The notes under the pieces were generated by a model that did not search any database, was not told the origin of the DNA, and was given only the letters and a program-made list of their open reading frames with translations. A program made the position numbers and the translations under genes. This document shows positions 13,478-24,901 of a stretch of DNA of 64,000 bases, piece by piece (position 1 is the stretch's first letter; the number at the start of each line of letters is the position of its first letter). The stretch is from Malurus cyaneus samueli (taxonomy: Eukaryota; Chordata; Aves; Passeriformes; Maluridae): contig CM019215.1 of assembly GCA_009741485.1 (NCBI GenBank), positions 79,653,735 through 79,717,734 of the forward strand, given 5' to 3'.

Positions 13478-16400
13478 CCAAGGTCCTTTAAAATACTCTT
13501 ATCTGAAAATGTCAAATATAAATAATTAATTCCTTCACTGTCAGCCATGTTTCTATCCTCTGAGATAAATCCTTTCCATAAAGCTTTTTACTTCTTTATA
13601 AAAATCAATTACAAAGTCAACCTGTGCTGCAGTTCTAATTCCAGTTCAAATTTCCAGAAAGGCTCCTTCACTTTCAGAAGACACAGATTTACTGCTTGTT
13701 TACCAGCGGAGATCATACATAGGACCCTGGCAGCACATACTATAATAGCCCATGTTTAAACCCTCTGATTAATGTAGTATCAATAATGTCAGATCCCCAT
13801 TCCCTCAGTCATAATGTCCTTGAAGATCAGATAGTTCATTTTTCTGTCGGTTTCTCCTTTCTAACTTCAGACCCATCCAAAGGCCTTTGTTGTTGGATCA
13901 CACAGTGGGACATGGATGCTGATCTTCAGCTGCTACCTGTTCTAAACATGTGCCTAGACATAATCTGCAGCAATATGACAATGAACACTGAGCAACGGTT
14001 TTACAGAATGAAATGCAGGCTATTCCATTTATCATTTGATATGTTAACAAGAAAATCAGCCAATAATTTCTCCATTTTATGAGTACAACTCTTACACAAA
14101 TGTATTCAATGTGAGCATTTCTGCTGTTAAGGCATGAACATACCAATATCACCAAGATTTATAGTTATGGATGACATGGTGAGAGATGATCAAAAAGTCC
14201 TGAAAGCAAAAGACTGGGTTGGTGACCGAGGCCTGCAGCAGGCTCTTTTTATTTGAATGTAGAGACATTCATTTCTGATTATTTTAATTTCTGAACTATC
14301 TTAATTTTGCTTCAGTCTGAGGAAACAACTTCTAGGAAAAAAGTCTGTAGGTGTCAAAGATGGTGTGAATGCTTAATTTACAGAAGTAGAGAAGAGGTTC
14401 ATGTGTATGCACAGGTAAACTCAGCTGTGCAAATTCTGCTGGAAGAAACCAATTTCGCAAAAGCTAATATTGAACAGAGATATGACGACAACTAAATTCT
14501 TAAGTCCTCCATAGCCATTCCAAATGCAATAGAAATGTGAGTTTAAGATGGTTCCAGGTGCATGGTTCTGTTTTCAGACATGATCAGTTGATTAGTCATC
14601 ATCATCTGTTGCAAGCCAGCTGTCAGCTCACAGAGAGAGCATTGAAGTCAGTTTGGCTGAGCAAACAGAGTTATTTCTGAACTGAATGTCAATTGGTTTC
14701 CAAAGCAGTGAAAGTAATAAAAGTGGTGATGCCATTACCAGCAATCAAGCTGCACAGAGAAGGTTTATTTCCTTGACCTAAATCCTATTAAATCACAGCT
14801 TTGATTAACAATGAGACAATTTCTGCTTCACAGGTTCAGGCTTCTACTTACATATTAGCACAAAACTATATTGGTGTTATTGGTAGATCAGGAAGAGGAA
14901 ATTTTTTTTTTTGTTTGTTTTTTTTTTTTAAAGGAGTATAATGACTTTATTTGTTTACTTTTATTGAAAAGAGAAAAATCCATTACCACATTAAATTCAG
15001 TGTTTCACTTTTTTCCTCCATGGTTTTCGCAGTAAAGGTACAAGAGTGCTAAAATACAACTATTTTGGAATACCTCAGCAGACAGGGGTGCAAGGGTGTA
15101 ACAGAGGAAATGTTCTGTAGATTCTGATTCATTTGGACACATGTGCCTGCAGATCCTATCAGAGAATGACAGCTCCAATGCTTTGTTTATGAAATGCTGA
15201 TCACACTGCAAATGTACAGAGCAATTGTATGTTATTATATAATAGGTAATCTCACCCATCGCATTCACATTTGTCATTTCCAGAGAAGTTGCAGGTTGTC
15301 TGAAGTTGCTGTTAATTTCTCAGCTGCATGTTTGGAAATGCCGGATATGAAGAGAAAGTTCTCAGAATCTGCCTGAACAAAGAAATGTGTCCGGCAACTT
15401 AAAGAGCCCTTTTGAATCTTGAGTAACCACAAGCCACACTGAAAGAAAAACAAAAGCAACAAATCCACAGGTTAGGAAAGAGTAAACTAAGTAATGAAAA
15501 CAGTGTGAAAACTTGAATCTATGAGGGACTATTTAAGAATGGATTTCAGATTGAAAGGCATACAAAATAAAAGAGTCTGTAAAAAGACCCCCCCAAACAT
15601 ACCTAATCAAAACAAAAAACCCTTGACAAATGTTTTAAAATAATGTTTCAAATTCCTAATTTTGAGACAAACCTCATGATATAATCTGAGTAATACTTTT
15701 TCCACCTATAGGACTGATAGCTCTACAGTGCTCATGTGAGTAATAAGCTTCTTTGCCATTGGAAAAACAGAATATCTATCTCTCTCACATGCTCAAGGAG
15801 ATGAACTTTGCTCGTTAGCTTTCTAAAATAATGTAACTATATACTTATTTTTCTTAGAGCTGGTTTTTTTTTTTTCACCACCATTTCAAAAATCAAAATA
15901 GAAAAAAAGAAAAATCATTCATATCAAACAGGAGTGACATAGATAAACTATCATTAACCCTCTCCTGGTGGACTGAAAAATCCATCAAGACCAACAGGAT
16001 ACTGGTCAGACTTTGAAATAGCATAACTTGTAATAAATATAAGCATTACTAAATATGCTTAAAAAATATATCTTCTAACATTATTCACTCTGATTAAACA
16101 ACCATCTGTCTGTCTTAATTGCATGACCTAATTGCAAGGTGGTCATTTTGTATATGTTTCAAAGTGATATTCAGGCAGACATGGTCACCAAGAAAAGCAT
16201 CTGTTTCATATCACAAATAATAACCAAACAATTAAAGCAGTGAGGTACCCCCGGGATTTGTGTGGAGTCTCTGGTTAAAATTCCAGAAACTAAATCAAGG
16301 TATGATTACGCTTAATTTTCATGCCTCTGAAGAAGCTTAATTGCTTTCTGGCTCCTGTTGAATCATTCCTGTAGAATCCCTCCAGACTGCTTAGCCAAAA

Positions 16401-16686
16401 CAAATATTTTTCACTAGTCTATTGCCATAGACACAAGACACAATGTCTTTCTTTAGGGACTAGAAGGAGAAAAACGCTGCATGGATATCTAAATGCCTTT
16501 ATGGCAAAACGTACTTGAGAAGTTCCTTGCTTATTTTTGCTAATTTCATCTATGGTGGTTATCCTACAGCACAGTTGAGTAAAAGTGCAATGAAAAGTGG
16601 CAAAAAATACATATTAAAAACATTTGCCATGTTGAATGTCAGATTCAGATAGTTGTTCTGACAATTTAAAAAAGATTATTTGGGTC

Positions 16687-16789
16687 TAGGGTTTTTGATT
16701 TTGTTGGGTTTTTTTTGTTGTTGTTGTTGTTTTGTTTTTTTTGTTGTTGTTGTTGTTGGTTTTTTTTTTTTTGGTTTTTTTTTTTTCCA
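16687..16789. repeat. T/G-rich tract with TTG repeats
   Basis: Two blocks of tandem TTG (about five copies each, near 16717 and 16743) are separated by T runs and followed by further T runs ending in TTTTCC at 16789. Minus-strand translation gives Gln/Asn/Lys-rich low-complexity frames, which are artefacts. Confidence 0.9.
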
Positions 16790-18127
16790 GACCAGAAGGA
16801 GATCTTCATTTTGCCAAACAGTTGTAAAATTGTTAGAATAGCAGTAAAATAAAATGAATACTGAAAACCAGTCAATTGATTTCAATTTTATTTTGATTCT
16901 TACCTAAATGCACAACAGAACAAGATTTAGCTAATTTTATGCCATGCCTGGATGTCAACAAAAGTGCATTTTTAAATTAAAACGATGTTTGAATGGACAT
17001 AGTTTATCTAGAACAAAAAAAAAATAAGAAAAATAAAAATAAGATATAGTAGCAATTGCTATTTGGAGTAAATGTCAGTTTTCACGGCCCTGTGTCTTAC
17101 AGTCTGCAGGATTTACTTCTGGGAAAGGCGTGGGAAATTCAAAATAGGCATCCATAGTTCAACTTACATTTAGGTGAAGTTGCTTCTCTGACAATCAGAA
17201 GGAAAGACACAACTTGAATCCCAGGAATTCAGGGAATTCAGACTTCATTCAGTATTGCATGACTATGGAAATTCAATAAACTCACAGCATATGTTTCAGT
17301 GGTACAGGTATACTACTGAATTTTGTTGGTCTAATGAAATTCTGTGGTAAAAAGTTCCACAAAATAATCATGTGCCACAAGCACACACTTTTTTTAAAAG
17401 TTCTGAAGGATGAACTTAACTGAAATGTTTATTATTACTATTCTAGGAAAGTAAAATTCCATTTATGTTCTAGAAATTGTCTATTTTTTTTGCTTCTTTC
17501 TTGTCCTGTTTTAAATCAAATTATTCAGTCATTTTATTTGGTTTTTATATGGCAGTCCTTATCAATCCTCTGATACAATCATGCTATTTCTATTATTTGA
17601 ATACATATATTTAAGTTCCACAGTAAAATGCAGTATTCTGAGTGGGAATATGCTATTGTTTTCTATGTCATACATTATGTAAGCTGTATTCAGACCTATT
17701 TATTTATTTATTCTTCATTTTAGCTTTTATCTATTATTCGTTAATCCTTTTGTGGTTCATTTCTACCATTGCAGAGTGAGAAAATGTTTTTGCTGAGCAA
17801 TATAGACAGGAACACTGATAATCTTTTTGATATATATAAAATTCAATATATGAATGTCATTTTTTTCTCTTGACTGATACTTTCTTGCATTTATTAAAGA
17901 AAAATTCACATGCCAGCATTTTCCCATTTCCTCAGCTTTACCAGATCCAGTAATATCTTCTTGTTTCTATTAAATGAATGCATACCAGCCAATATTCATT
18001 ACCCAAGTCAATTTCATGATAATTTTCTGATGATGAAACCGAATTATAGCATATATGTATTTTCATATTATATCCAAATTTATTTGTGCACTTTTTCATC
18101 AGTGAAATTATTCTAGTCAGCTACATC
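16790..18127. other. AT-rich non-coding DNA, no gene seen
   Basis: Unique-looking AT-rich sequence with short tetranucleotide runs (ATTT repeats near 17698-17712). No exon or transposon is recognised. Confidence 0.65.
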
Positions 18128-18198
18128 ACTATACTATACTATACTATACTATACTATACTATACTATACTATACTATACTATACTATACTATACTATA
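18128..18198. repeat. (ATACT)n pentanucleotide microsatellite
   Basis: Thirteen perfect copies of ATACT from 18131 to 18195, flanked by partial units (ACT before, ATA after). There is no interruption, which suggests recent expansion. A 83-codon frame starting at 18086 merely reads through the array as a repeating Tyr-Thr-Ile-Leu-Tyr pattern and is not a gene. Confidence 0.97.
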
Positions 18199-20420
18199 TC
18201 TGAGTAAGCTCAAGGACTCCATTTATTTCCTCTGGCTGATGGCATTTTGTTCTATACTTTGCTGGATGGTTTTGATACTAGAGATCTTTCTTTTTATTTT
18301 TTGCAGAAATAAACATGAGCTGGAGAACAGAGAATGATTTGGAATGGTAAAAATAAAATATTCCAGCTTATTAGCAGCCTTTCCAAGGATAAAATGTCAT
18401 GTTTGTTTTCAGCTTTCCCACTGAGCTTGGGAATGTTTAACAAGCTGAGCACATAATTTTGGATACCATTGCCCAACAAAGAAAATTTCAGGTGCCAACC
18501 ATGTAATCAAACCTTTTTTTTTTTCTTTTTTCTTCCCTGTAGTTTTCCTTTTCTTCAAGCCATATTAAAATGACCAGTGAGTGAGTAATGTAAAAAGTAG
18601 ATACTCTTGAAATTACTACTGGAAGTACAGGAAACTATCGGAAATTCAGAAATCAAGATGTTTTAGAATTTGTATGTTTTCTAAAAGTTACTGTGGGAAG
18701 AATTTATTTTTTTTTTAACACCAATTATTTACAGGTTAGGTGGTAGGCATACCTAAAAGCCAACTTATACCAAGAGGATAACATATATATTTAAAAGATT
18801 CATGATTCCAGGCTAAGGATAATAAAATAAGATTAAAAAGTGCATAGCCTATTTTCAGTCTTGAAAATTTTTACATTGCCAGGAAATAGATTTTAGCTAT
18901 TGGGAATAAACTCAAGATTCTATCTTATCTGGGTTTCCATTTCACATGTCATTTTTCAGACTTGTATTTTCTCAACAAAAGGTACCCATCACTCCTCTGA
19001 GAGTACTGGGAAAAAGCAGAGGGTGAGTCATTGGTGTTTGGACAGTGCATCCCCCTGAGTCCAAAGGCTTGTGTCTTCTCATTCCATACTGCATGTGCGA
19101 GACCAGACAATTGTTACCATGGTTACAGTCCTACTCCGTGGCTCCATTTTTTGGAATGTTTCCTGCCCACGGTTTGTAGTTGGACCATTACTGCTGTGGT
19201 GTTTATGCAATAAAACAAATAGCAGACAGCATTATGCTGCTATGTAAAGTATATTTCAAGTGTGTCTACTACTTTAAAGAAGACATCTTAGTCTTTTAGT
19301 ACAGTCATTTATTCATTTAGAGCTAATTTTTCCACCTTTGGAGACATCCCACTTAATGGAGCATAAATTTCCACTCACTGTCCAGGTAGATCTCCATTAA
19401 TCTTCCAGAGTAAAAAATCAATATAAAGCTGGATTTGGATACATTATGGTTTGAACACGAAAAACATCCACTTTTTTGAACTTCTGCAATTTTTATTGAA
19501 TTTTATTTTATCTGGGTAGACAGGAAGCAGGCTTGACCCAACAAATCAAGCAGAGAGGTTTTGTGGCTATGGTCAGACCCTGGAACAGTGTCAAAGATCA
19601 GAAAAGTCAGTACTTGCTTGTTCTAATTTGGATGGGTAGACTGTTTTCCACATTGAGGCACAGAGCCTTGGCAGAACAGCTAACAGCCCTGGAATTATTC
19701 TCAGACTGTCTACAGAAGTCGACAAGAGAAGCTCCTGATATTTTTCCTGATATTGTATTTTAGATTATGGACACACATAAGGGTTAACATCTTAGACATC
19801 ATTCAGTGAAGGACAAAGTCTTAAAATGTTAGCATAAACCTAAAGAACAGAACTTCTGCATCAGTAACTCTGTCAAACACATATAAATTTAAATGGAATT
19901 GTGCAAGTGACAAGGTGTATTTGTTGTACAAGCTGTCATACAAACCCACATTTTCTAATGTATTTTATTTAATCTAGATGTAATCCTCTTACTTAGTTCT
20001 CCCCGTGGATGTTTCTGTTCTATTATTTTTGTTCTCATGTCTGGTACAAACTAAATTCTCATGTCTATTTCTTCTTTCTTTTGGACTGAAAAAAGGAACC
20101 ACTTTCTTTCAGAGGCAGACTATTGCATTTTAAAACATATATTTCCTTCTCTGAGTGCTTTATGCGGAAAAGCTGAGCCTGCGGGATAAGAACCAGATGG
20201 AAAAAAAGTTTGGTAAGCTGTTCCTGCCTCAACATTCAGTAGATATTCAGACAATTTTGATGAATTTGCAGAGCTATAGGGAAAAACATATATTATGATG
20301 TAAATGCCATCAATATGACATATGCTTAAAGTTTGTGTATAAATAAATAAAACATATTGAAAAGCCTGCTGCTTACCCCAGCTGTTTATTTCTCACAGTG
20401 TATAAATGCGGAGAAAGAAA
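18199..20420. other. AT-rich non-coding DNA, no gene seen
   Basis: No exon or mobile element recognised. The patch 19020-19210 is somewhat GC-richer and carries a near-palindromic GTTACCATGGTTAC at about 19115, reminiscent of but not matching an RFX X-box. The 76-codon frame at 19533-19763 has no recognisable similarity. Confidence 0.6.
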
Positions 20421-20567
20421 GAAAAAAACCCAAAACCAAATCAAAAAAAACAAAAAAAAAAACACAAAAAAAAAAAAACAAAAAAAAACCAAAAAAACAA
20501 ACAAACAAAAAAAACCCCAACTTGTTTTGCGCAGGCAGGTCATAAGTCTATGAGTAAATTTCTGCTT

Positions 20568-20610
<43 letters not shown>
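20421..20610. repeat. Double A-rich tract
   Basis: An A/C-dominated tract (20421-20518, with CAAAA and CAAAC interruptions) is followed by 53 bp of ordinary sequence and then 38 uninterrupted A (20573-20610). Lys/Asn-rich frames on the plus strand and Phe-rich frames on the minus strand here are compositional artefacts. Confidence 0.9.
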
Positions 20611-20612
<2 letters not shown>

Positions 20613-23151
20613 GGAATGTTTTACATCAAACTGACAGAGAATTACACCTTCTTTCAAGATTATACCCGACTGAAAGAAAATATATTTTGCTAGGATCTTT
20701 AAAGAACTCTTGATAATTTGTGAGTCAATCCATACAGGTATTCAATACCTTATTAGGGCCAATGGAAAAAGGTGATATCCATGAGTTCTCCATCAGTTTT
20801 CAAATGTCAGTTTACTTTACAAGTGATTCAGTGACCAAAAAAAATCTAAAAAAACCCAAACCAACTGAGGAAGAAAGTAGGAAACTGCTAAAAAATGGGG
20901 CGGTTGAGAGCTAGCAACCTCAAGAGTCTCTGGTGTGATGCCTGGAGACTGGTAAATGCAGTGGCTCACCTTGATATTCAGCTGGCATTTTACTGCCAAT
21001 GACCAGAGACAAGGAAATACCTGGTCTGTGATCAGCGTACTGTGGCAAAGCATTTAATGTGAATGTGTATTTTCATAACTGTAGCTGTTCACTGAGAGTC
21101 ATGTTAAAATCATAAAAGAGTAGAAAATCTAGATATCTAGAAAAAAAAAAAGTTCTACTCCACCACAGAATTCCATCTTACTATGCTAAATGTTGTATCG
21201 TTCTGTTACTACTTAAAAAAAAAAAAAAAAAAAATTCTTTATTTTCACAGATGTTAAATAACCAGATTTATTTTTGAGAAGGCTGAAGGTAGATGTCTGA
21301 CCTAATTCCCCAAGCAAAATTCTCCTTGTATCTTTCCAGATGAAAACATGCAAGGCCTAGCTTTTGTGATTTTTGATAATGCATCCAAATAAGAAATGAT
21401 AATGCATCCAAATAGGATAATGCCACACAAATAAGAAAAACATTAAATGAAGTGTACTTTATAGTATTTTTCCAAAACATTTGATATTTAATTTTGTCTA
21501 TTTAAGTGACAGAGATGTCCAACATATGTCCTATTTACACAAATAGTAGAACCGATATTTGCAATACACTTTGAAAATCCCTACAATTTCTAAATCTTCA
21601 ATCTATGACTTTCAGTTTTATTTTATGAATAGCCAGAATAAATAAATTTAGATTACACTTCTGTGAAAATATGTAACTTAATGGTTTGCCTAGGTTTTGA
21701 AACTTTTGCATCTATGGAAACTCTTCATAATAGCTATTCCCCTGGAAAATTGCCCTTAAAATTAAACTAAAAACACAGAACAAAATATGGCCAAGACAGT
21801 ATGTCTGCAAGCGGCTGCTGCTAAAATTCTGGTGTCTGAGGGTGGTTCTTTTTGCCTTTGAATTATACATCATCATATGGAATAATGCAGCAGCATGGAA
21901 GAGTAAGTCATGGCTCAACTCTTCTTAGGACTATGTGCATTCCCTTAGAATAAGTAAGCATGAATCTTTACATTTCCAAGAATTGTAATATTAAGTGAAG
22001 CTATTACTTTCATTATTACAAGCTTTCTTTGGAATATTAAAATCCTTTTCCATATTTCACATATTCCAGAAAGCATTAAACAGAGCAGGTAAAACTTCCA
22101 CTTTATAAAGGAGATATTAAAAATGCTGGTTTTAATATTAGCATTGGGTTCTTGATAGATTTTATTATTTATTGGCTTGCTGTCATCTGATCTCAAAACA
22201 GAGCCATAGGTCTGTGTGCATAATGCAAAGAAATAATTAATTTTCATTAAAAATTTAATTTGTATTTACATCTCTAGAACAAACATTAATCTAGGCAATA
22301 GGCCAGTTAACATGTGGAAGGTGCGTTTGACGCTTGTTTTGTGATACTTGGCATTGGGAGGGCTGGTTTGGATTATTGTTTTTGTTGTTGAATTCAGAAT
22401 TTGCACAGTGAAAAGAAGTGATTTTTGTCTTCTACGTCACCCATATTGAATGAGTTTACTTTTGTCCTCATCAGTTTCTCATTTTTCTGCTACTGCTTCT
22501 TTCCAGCAAACTGTGAATTTGAAATTTAAGAAGCAGATGAAAAATTTCTAGTTCTTCTATTTTGAAATGCAGTTACTGTAATCTATAATCACGTCATAAT
22601 TAGGAATATCAGTATTTTAATTTCCTAATCATTCAAGGAATTTGAGCTCCATCTCATTTCCTGGAGAGCTGTTTATATCAATATTGCGGGTTCAACACTT
22701 TTCAGCGAAGGGGACACAGCATGCTGCCCAAAATCTGGGAGTTAATGCTTAAGATCTTCATGGCTGGTTGCCTTCAGAAAAAGATTTGAAATTACTGACC
22801 TTTTTTTTTCCCCAGAAAAATACCACATTAGTAGCTCTTCATTGCAACCAGATACATGTGCCTAGCACTACCTTGATAATTTTGTTCAAGGTTTCTCTTT
22901 CTTCTTTGATCATCTTTACTTTACAGTGATATACTCATTAGTAATACAGTAAGAGATGAGATGGTTACGGGAATGGGGCATGTGATAGATGAGGAGAGGA
23001 AAAGGGAAATGGTTTTGTTTAGCATAGAGGTGATGTGATGAGGCAGGAGAGGATAGAATTGCTGCAATCAACTACCATAATGAGTTGCTATAAAGATGAA
23101 AGCAACATACTTCAGACATTAGTTGTAAAAGGCAAATTCCGACGAGATTTA
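20611..23151. other. AT-rich non-coding DNA, no gene seen
   Basis: Unique-looking sequence apart from a 20-A run at about 21215-21234 and a small three-copy duplication at 21375-21435. Frames up to 100 codons (for example 21945-22247, minus) show no family resemblance. Confidence 0.65.
21375..21435. repeat. Short tandem triplication
   Basis: Three imperfect units, each beginning GATAATGC and ending near CAAATA, start at 21375, 21398 and 21416. The spacing is uneven (23 and 18 bp), so this is a local slippage product rather than a regular satellite. Confidence 0.8.
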
Positions 23152-23489
23152 TGTACTGGAATTGCATGGTGGATTTTGGTGGCAGGGGGACTACAGGGGT
23201 GACTTCTGCAGGGGGCTGCCTGAGGCTGTGGAAAATGGGGGCAATGCCAGTGGCTCCAGGTTGGACTCACTACTGGCCAAGGTTGAATAAGTCATTGTCA
23301 GTGGTGGTGCCTCTGTGATGGCAAATGTAAGAAGGGAAAAAAAAAGTGCATCAAATCTGGAGAGAGGAGGATGTGAGAGAAAAAGCCCTGCAGGCACCAA
23401 GGTCAGTGCAGAAGGAGGGGCAGGAGCTGGAACTGAGATTCCCCAGCAGTCCAGGGTGCAGACCATGGTGAGGCAGCTGTGACCTTGCA

Positions 23490-23810
23490 GCCCTTGGAGG
23501 ACCATGGTGGAGCAGAGAACCCTCTGCAGGCCATGGAAGATACCACATTGGAACAGGTGGATGAACAAACGAGGATGTGACCCTGTGTTGTAGCAGGCTC
23601 CTGGCAGGACATATGGCCCCTTAGAGAGAGGAATCCGTGCTGGAGCAGATTTCCTGGCAGGTCTTGTCACTCTGTTGTGTCTGAAGGACTGCACGTCATG
23701 GAAGGGACCCGCATTGGAGCAGCATGGGAAGGACCAGTTCTGGAGAAGTGCATGGACAGCTGTCTCCAACGAAAGGGACCCATTGCTGGAGCAGGGGAAG
23801 ATTGTGAGGC
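23490..23810 (+). repeat. Degenerate GGAGCAG-type array inside the LTR
   Basis: Five or six diverged units resembling GGACCC...TTGGAGCAG recur roughly every 40-60 bp (for example near 23505, 23550, 23640, 23716 and 23788). They lie within the body of the LTR and are probably an ancestral feature of the LTR family rather than local duplication. Confidence 0.6.
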
Positions 23811-24067
23811 TTCTCCCCATGAAGAGGAAATGCTGCTTTAAAATCCAAGACATCAGAAGAAGCAGCAGAGATAACGCACAAGAAACTCATCACAAACCCC
23901 ATTTCCTATCTCAGTGCACCTCTCAGACAGAGAAAATAAATATTTGGAATAAAGTTGAACCTCAGAAGAAGGCAGGGATGAGGCGGAGGTTTTTTTAAGA
24001 TTTAGTTTTACTTCTCATTGTTCTACTCTGATTCGACTGGTAAAAAAATATCATTCTTTTTTCCTTA

Positions 24068-24391
24068 ATTCATAGACTCAGAAAAATTCAAGCTGGAAAG
24101 GACCTTTAAGTTCCTTAAATCCAATTTTTAATCCAGCCCTTCCAAGTCTATCACTAAGCCATGTCCCTACATGACCCCACTCAAGTTTTTTCTATACCTC
24201 CAGGGCTGGTGACTCCACCACTTCTCAGATCCCCTGTTCCAATGCTAGACAACATTTTTGGTTCTCATCCTTCCTAATGTTCAATCTAAACCTCCCATAG
24301 CACAATTTGGAGCCATTTCCTCTTATTCTAGTACTTGTTACTAGAAAGACATGACAGACCCTGCAAGCTTCTTTCAGGTAGTTTTAGAAAG
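24068..24391 (-). mobile_element. CR1 3' fragment nested in the LTR
   Basis: Read on the minus strand this is the CR1 C-terminal region plus 3' UTR. On the plus strand it starts with ATTCATAGACTCAG (the tail), then GCTGGAAAGGACCTTTAAG, CTCCAGGGCTGGTGACTCC, CCTGTTCCAATGC and CTAAACCTCCCATAG, and ends with CTTTCAGGTAGTTTTAG. LTR sequence flanks it on both sides in register (ACTGGTAAAAAAATATC before, TGAATCTGTTTTGCC after). It therefore inserted into the LTR after the LTR was in place. No target duplication is evident, as is usual for CR1. Confidence 0.9.
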
Positions 24392-24611
24392 TGAATCTGT
24401 TTTGCCGATGATGGCAACTGGTGAGGGATCTCTCCTTGCCCTTACCTTGACCTAAAAGTCTTTCATTATAGTTTTTCTCCCCTGTACAGGTGATAGAGTG
24501 GCTTTCTTAAGCACCTCGCCAGGGTCAACGAGCCAAACCACCACAACAAGCCAAAAAGTAGACACCGTGGCTAAGGATTTGGGACAAAAGCCCAGAAAGA
24601 TCATGAAATCT

Positions 24612-24750
24612 CAGTCCTTGAAGCTTTTTGTATTTGAACTGAAGACAGCCTTCAACAATCCAATCTATCTGTTATTAGGACTGTTTTGAACAGGGGATAG
24701 ATTGGGTGGTCCAGAGGTAACTTCAGACATCGTTTGTGCTATGATTTCTT
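24612..24750 (+). mobile_element. CR1 3' tail fragment
   Basis: A diverged end of CR1. A stretch translating as SLKLFVFELKTAF (24613 onward) resembles the last ORF2 residues. It is followed by GAACAGGGGATAGATTGG, GTGGTCCAGAGGTAAC and TGCTATGATTTC, the 3' UTR and tail pattern. It lies just downstream of the ERVL-like LTR. Short and diverged, so boundaries are approximate. Confidence 0.6.
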
Positions 24751-24835
24751 ATAGTCACATGCACCGAATTCATCATGGATTGAATTTCTGAGCACTGCCA
24801 TTATGCCAGTCAATAACGATCCTGCCAATCCACTG

Positions 24836-24901
24836 TGATAAATAAATAAATAGATGTGTGTGTGTATATATACATTTATATATATATGTGTGTGTATATA
24901 C
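24836..24901. repeat. TG/TA compound microsatellite
   Basis: ATAA units, then (TG)n(TA)n, a short spacer, then (TA)n(TG)n(TA)n. Alternating purine-pyrimidine sequence, nearly dyad-symmetric around about 24873. Confidence 0.9.

Larger units (their letters stand above)
9997..16686. other. AT-rich non-coding DNA with T-rich tracts
   Basis: Contains pyrimidine or T tracts at 11060-11119 and 13393-13477 and an A-rich tract at 12644-12675. The pyrimidine-rich, moderately GC-richer block 12720-13110 has a short direct repeat (CACAGTCATGCT at 13071 and 13090) but no identifiable element. Frames of 85-100 codons at 13786-14155 and 15005-15277 overlap other frames and resemble no family I know. No exon is supported. 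Confidence 0.6.
23152..24545 (+). mobile_element. Avian ERVL-like LTR, split by a CR1 fragment
   Basis: A long terminal repeat beginning TGTACTGGAATTGCATGG and ending near CCACCACA. Its order matches an abundant bird LTR that I recall as ERVL-like: a start with TTTTGGTGGCAGGGGG, CTACAGGGGTG and CTTCTGCAG; a GC-rich middle with repeated GGAGCAG units; a tail with TTTAAGATTTAGTTTTACTTCTC, then TCTGTTTTGCC, CTCCTTGCCCTTACCTTGACC and CTCCCCTGTACAGG. LTR sequence covers 23152-24067 and 24392-24545, about 1.07 kb in total; the gap is a later antisense CR1. AATAAA candidates lie at 23935 and 23948. The usual TATTTAAG-type TATA region is degraded near 23325. No 5-bp target duplication could be matched and no internal gag or pol is present, so it is a solo LTR or an eroded fragment. 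The 220-codon antisense frame at 23191-23853 is a by-product of its GC-rich composition. Confidence 0.85.

Noticed and set aside
19112..19126. GTTACCATGGTTAC as an RFX X-box
   Set aside because: The right half-site departs from the consensus and there is no other promoter feature nearby.
23191..23853. 220-codon minus-strand open frame
   Set aside because: It lies antisense within the ERVL-like LTR, whose GC-rich repeated body is poor in stops on that strand. It has Ser/Pro/Leu-rich composition and no domain.
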